Below, piece by piece: positions 63,166 through 64,000 of a stretch of 64,000 nt of DNA; within the stretch, counting starts at the first letter, position 1; every line of letters starts with the position of its first letter. Source of the stretch: Streptococcus sobrinus DSM 20742 = ATCC 33478 (GTDB lineage: Bacteria; Bacillota; Bacilli; Lactobacillales; Streptococcaceae); assembly GCF_000686605.1 (NCBI RefSeq), contig NZ_JMLC01000009.1, forward strand, positions 1-64,000, given 5' to 3'. Position numbers and translations under genes: made by a program. Under the pieces are notes generated by a model. That model made no database searches. It was not told where the DNA came from and was given only the letters and a program-made list of their open reading frames with translations.

Positions 63166-63292
63166 GTCATTGAAAATCAAAATGAGAAAGGCCTAAATAC
63201 CTCGACACAATAGCAGCTCGCCTCGAAAATTCAGACAGAAAAAAGAACAGCCCCGCCTTATCTTTTGTATTCTGAGATCTTCGAAGAGTATT
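63166..63292 (-). repeat. Repeat R1, copy e (short, inverted)
   Basis: It starts TCATTGAAAATCAAAATG and ends GATCTTCGAAGAGTATTA, so both R1 termini are present but the internal junction module is lost. Its last bases contribute to the TAA of the histidine phosphatase gene, as R1a does for patB. Confidence 0.75.
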
Positions 63293-63929
63293 AAGATAAT
63301 TGCTCTTGCTCTTCCATATAGGAGATATCATTCCAACGAATCAAATTGAAATGCTTACCATCGCTACTTTCTAAGATGGTGACACTGCCATTGTCCAGTC
63401 CTCCCTGGCGGCGTAACTGACCGGATTCAAAGCCTAGAAGATAATTGGTGGCTGCTGTAAAGCAGGCACCATGGCCAACTAAGAGTACGTTTTGGTCATG
63501 CTCATAGTCTAGGCTGGCAACGAACTTAGCTACCCGTCTGGTCGCGTGGTAAACGGATTCCGCTTCAAAAAAGTCATTATCAAACTTAGCGAGATTGTAG
63601 CGGAAGGCTTCCATTTGTTTAGGGTAAATCGAAGCAATGGTCGAGATTTTTTGCCCTTCCAGCCGGCCTAAGTTCCATTCTCGCAGAGGCTTAGCTATAG
63701 TAATCTCAGTCGGATTCTGATTTGCCTCCATGACCAGCATAGCGGTATCTCGCGCCCGTTTCAAGTCACTAGTATAGACTTTATCGAAATGAATGGCTGA
63801 TAAGTAGTGGCCTAATTTTTTTAGGTTTTCCACGGATTCTTCTAAAAGCGGAGAGTCCCCTTTTGAGCCCTGAAAGCGTCCTTCCAAGTTCCATTGGGTT
63901 TTTCCATGTCTGACAAAAAATAAGCGCAT
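63291..63929 (-). CDS. Histidine phosphatase (phosphoglycerate mutase-like) protein
   Basis: 212 residues from the ATG at 63929 (the TTG two codons earlier is less likely). FFVRHGKTQWNLEGRFQG (about 4-21) carries the phospho-accepting His and neighbouring Arg, and LVGHGACF (about 147-154) the second His. It is too short and divergent for the main glycolytic PGM, so a phosphatase of unknown substrate is more likely. The stop codon abuts repeat R1e. Confidence 0.85.
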   Translation of the reverse strand: MRLFFVRHGKTQWNLEGRFQGSKGDSPLLEESVENLKKLGHYLSAIHFDKVYTSDLKRARDTAMLVMEANQNPTEITIAKPLREWNLGRLEGQKISTIASIYPKQMEAFRYNLAKFDNDFFEAESVYHATRRVAKFVASLDYEHDQNVLLVGHGACFTAATNYLLGFESGQLRRQGGLDNGSVTILESSDGKHFNLIRWNDISYMEEQEQLS

Positions 63930-63940
63930 AATCAAACTTT

Positions 63941-64000
63941 CTATTTTAATAATTTTCTATAACGGTAACGCCAAAAGGAAATAGGCTGATACCAGCTAAT
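63941..64000 (-). CDS. Possible C-terminus of an upstream gene (partial)
   Basis: The minus strand from the window edge reads ISWYQPISFWRYRYRKLLK and then TAG at 63941-63943. The aromatic and basic ending looks like a membrane protein tail, with the stop 12 bases before the phosphatase start. Nineteen codons are too few to be certain. Confidence 0.35.
   Translation of the reverse strand: MSWYQPISFWRYRYRKLLK

Overview
The window reads as a Streptococcus chromosome, probably a member of the mutans group. The gene blocks metB–patB–upp–clpP–ylbF–ylbG–livKHMGF and pepQ/ccpA–amylase–cpoA–lafA match the order I remember from S. mutans. The pmrA–rpmG–secG–rnr–smpB block is common to streptococci. 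MurE carries the L-lysine type DDPN motif, as expected for the genus. I see no tRNA, rRNA, CRISPR array or prophage. The species was not determined.

Layout. 1-305: edge of an IS30-family element. 349-4116 (minus): siderophore-iron ABC transporter fhuCDBG. 4666-8078: divergent murE and murJ. 8194-10741: MFS exporter with a divergent ArsR-type regulator. 10883-13224: two PLP enzymes of sulphur amino acid metabolism. 13628-16189: upp, CtsR-controlled clpP, ylbF, ylbG. 16760-21309: branched-chain amino acid transporter livKHMGF behind a CodY-like palindrome. 22119-26431: small surface protein, then a cpsABCD regulatory quartet with no glycosyltransferases behind it. 27083-28291: secreted PepSY-repeat protein broken by an in-frame TAA. 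28434-37111: housekeeping genes (msrA, yozE, phoH, fnt, ybeY, dgkA, era, mutM, coaE, pmrA and a short rpmG). 37156-40874: secG, rnr, smpB. 40945-45314: membrane-anchored nitroreductase with a TetR regulator, glyoxalase, nitroreductase, ROK kinase. 45605-53413: ClC channel, pepQ, a divergent PEP-carboxykinase-like gene with a cre-like site, ccpA, intracellular amylase. 53642-57051: glycolipid glycosyltransferases between small membrane proteins. 57089-59904: T-box and thrS. 60041-64000: Xre-AbrB regulator with a membrane partner, an RsmJ-like methyltransferase, LtrA and a histidine phosphatase.

The most unusual content is between the genes. At least a dozen intergenic stretches hold related, modular repeats built from consecutive perfect hairpins and a recurrent three-way-junction module. 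Copies differ in stem sequence but keep pairing through changes on both arms. I call the families R1 (ends like ATACTCTTCGAAAATC), R2, R3 (closing stem TGATAYTTTC/GAAARTATCA) and R4 (junction module alone). They lie in leaders, in 3' UTRs and against stop codons; one lies between the thrS T-box and thrS. I cannot tell from sequence alone whether they are mobile elements, RNA elements or both. A second theme is four genes (murE, ylbF, cpoA-like, rsmJ-like) whose promoters lie so close to the start codon that the mRNAs are probably leaderless.
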